A stretch of DNA of 64,000 nucleotides. Origin: an uncultured Cohaesibacter sp. (GTDB lineage: Bacteria > Pseudomonadota > Alphaproteobacteria > Rhizobiales > Cohaesibacteraceae). The stretch covers positions 1-64,000 of the forward strand of contig NZ_OY759877.1 in the NCBI RefSeq assembly GCF_963662805.1, read 5' to 3'. A program made the position numbers and the translations under genes. Shown here in pieces: positions 63,085-64,000 of this stretch. Positions within the stretch are counted from its first letter, which is position 1. Every line of letters starts with the position of its first letter. The notes below the pieces were generated by a model. That model had not been told where the DNA came from, did not search any database, and was given only the letters and a program-made list of their open reading frames with translations.

Positions 63085-63246
63085 TTAGAGAAGGAAGAAG
63101 ATGGCCAGCGCGGACGCGATGATCGGGATCAGAATGAAGATCGCCGCCTTGACGAGCATGAAGCGTATGGCCTTGGCGGCTTCCTCGCGCTGGTCGATGC
63201 GGGCGGGCTGTGCCTCTGCACTCTGGTCCTGGCTCTGGTCGGTCAT
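63085..63246 (-). CDS. small single-pass membrane protein inside the pur operon
   Basis: The 53-residue protein starts MTDQSQDQSAEAQPARIDQR, a soluble charged N-terminus. It ends in one hydrophobic helix of about 24 residues (FMLVKAAIFILIPIIASALA, then IFFLL), a tail-anchor layout with the N-terminus in the cytoplasm. The ATG at 63246 gives this form; upstream in-frame codons look noncoding. It sits between purS and purQ. I recall a family annotated as an FGAM-synthase-associated small membrane protein in alphaproteobacteria. Its function is not known; membrane tethering of the purine enzymes is one idea. Confidence 0.7.
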   Translation of the reverse strand: MTDQSQDQSAEAQPARIDQREEAAKAIRFMLVKAAIFILIPIIASALAIFFLL

Positions 63247-63318
63247 GGTCCGGGGTCCAAGCTTTTCCTTGTGATCGGGTGCTGCCACACGGTGACGCGG
63301 GCAACCGTCACGCAAACC

Positions 63319-63558
63319 TTAGAGAATATCGATGTGATAATTCTCGATAACGGTGTTGGCGAGCAGCTTTTCGCACATGTCGGCGAGCTTTGCTTCTGCT
63401 GCGGCCTTGTCGCTGTCGCTCAGTTCGATATCGATCACCTTGCCCTGGCGGACGGAGTCGACGCCGTCAAAGCCCAGCGATCCCAGTGCGCCTTCGATGG
63501 CCTTGCCCTGAGGGTCGAGGACGCCGTTTTTCAATGTTACGGTGATGCGTGCCTTCAT
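63319..63558 (-). CDS. purS: phosphoribosylformylglycinamidine synthase subunit PurS
   Basis: PurS bridges PurL and PurQ. The 79-residue protein starts MKARITVTLKNGVLDPQGKA and continues with IEGALGSLGFDGVDSVRQGK and VIDIELSDSDKAAAEAKLAD, ending TVIENYHIDIL, the standard PurS sequence. The ATG at 63558 fits the family; eight upstream codons are ignored. It follows purC on the same strand with 121 bases between, which hold a hairpin. Confidence 0.96.
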   Translation of the reverse strand: MKARITVTLKNGVLDPQGKAIEGALGSLGFDGVDSVRQGKVIDIELSDSDKAAAEAKLADMCEKLLANTVIENYHIDIL

Positions 63559-63648
63559 CTTACTGCTTTCCTTGTGTTTCACCCCTTGGCTGGCTGGCGT
63601 TGGGTGCCCGAGCGGCGGGTGCCAGAGATGGGGGAAGAAGAAATGGCA

Positions 63649-63674
63649 AAGGCAGGAGCGGGCTCCTGCCTTTC
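63649..63674 (-). terminator. hairpin between purC and purS
   Basis: AAAGGCAGGAG (63649-63659) and CTCCTGCCTTT (63664-63674) pair perfectly around a four-base loop. Only TTT (then GCC) follows on the minus strand, so it may be a weak terminator or attenuator after purC rather than a full stop. Confidence 0.5.
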
Positions 63675-63679
63675 TTTGA

Positions 63680-64000
63680 TTATTTGACCAGAACCGGGCC
63701 GGTGCCCTTGTGTTCGGGATTGTCGTTCATGATGCCGAGGCGTCGCGCGACTTCCTGATAGGCTTCGAGCATCCCGCCCATATCGCGGCGGAAGCGGTCC
63801 TTGTCGAGCTTGTCGTTGGTGTTGACATCCCATAGGCGGCAGGAATCGGGCGAGATCTCGTCGGCGAGGATGACGCGCATGGTGTCGCCCTCGAAATAGC
63901 GACCACATTCGATCTTGAAGTCGACGAGGCGGATACCGACGGCGCGGAACATGCCGCACAGATAGTCGTTGATGCGGATGGCGAGCGCCATGATGTCATC
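63680..64000 (-). CDS. purC: SAICAR synthetase PurC, C-terminal part (gene runs off the right edge)
   Basis: PurC joins aspartate to CAIR. The visible 106 residues include IRINDYLCGMFRAVGIRLVD, FKIECGRYFEGDTMRVILAD with EISPDSCRLWDVNTNDKLDK after it, and RFRRDMGGMLEAYQEVARRL, which are the C-terminal blocks of the family. The 5' part lies beyond position 64000. It is upstream of purS, giving the order purC-purS-small membrane protein-purQ-purL. Confidence 0.95.
   Translation of the reverse strand, partial: DDIMALAIRINDYLCGMFRAVGIRLVDFKIECGRYFEGDTMRVILADEISPDSCRLWDVNTNDKLDKDRFRRDMGGMLEAYQEVARRLGIMNDNPEHKGTGPVLVK

Overview
The window is chromosomal DNA from an alphaproteobacterium, most likely of the order Hyphomicrobiales. 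Lineage markers are the flagellar regulators FlaF, FlbT and FliX, a MotE-type protein next to a DUF6468 protein, the cell-cycle kinase CckA, a DksA with a single cysteine, a LexA box of the GAAC-N7-GAAC type at recA, and a three-subunit FGAM synthase (PurS/PurQ/PurL). I cannot name the genus with confidence. No tRNA, rRNA, CRISPR array, insertion sequence or prophage was recognised.

Region 1 (1-4160) holds flagellin-glycan genes and flagellin regulators: a NeuB-family synthase end, a polysaccharide pyruvyl transferase, a CMP-nonulosonate cytidylyltransferase, a methyltransferase, flaF and flbT. All six are broken by frameshifts. The coding sense continues across each break, and conserved flagellar regulators are hit as well, so local sequence error is at least as likely as gene decay. 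Region 2 (4374-33907) is a large flagellar locus. It has two paralogous flagellins, a TPR-glycosyltransferase, flgN-like, flgJ-like, flgI, fliX, dksA, flgH-A-G-F, fliL-fliM-DUF6468-motE, a 1366-residue exported TPR protein, fliO-fliP, flgB-flgC-fliE-fliQ-fliR-flhB and cckA. TTAA-N7-TTAAC boxes, the CtrA binding pattern, lie upstream of fliX/flgI and flgB. The kinase that activates CtrA is thus encoded beside operons that appear to be CtrA targets. fliF, fliG, fliN, fliI, flhA, motA and motB are not in the window.

Region 3 (33930-40109) is general metabolism: pseudouridine breakdown (psuG plus a PfkB kinase), methylmalonate-semialdehyde dehydrogenase with a divergent LysR regulator, an orphan FetB-like permease and a CBS-domain protein. 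Region 4 (40141-48534) looks like a photo-oxidative (singlet oxygen) stress island. It has an ECF sigma factor of the RpoE type with its zinc anti-sigma factor ChrR, two short-chain dehydrogenases, a DNA photolyase, a SnoaL-like protein, and a divergent operon of FAD oxidoreductase, DUF1365 protein and cyclopropane-fatty-acid-synthase-like methyltransferase. Three promoter-like elements with identical 18-bp spacing precede its three transcription units. A deleted SMP-30/gluconolactonase remnant (48535-48999) follows.

Region 5 (49093-64000) is housekeeping: recA with its LexA box, alaS, icd, a TrmJ-type methyltransferase, murI, rpsD, ttcA, a monothiol glutaredoxin with a BolA partner, and the purine genes purC-purS-small membrane protein-purQ-purL. 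purC runs off the right edge.
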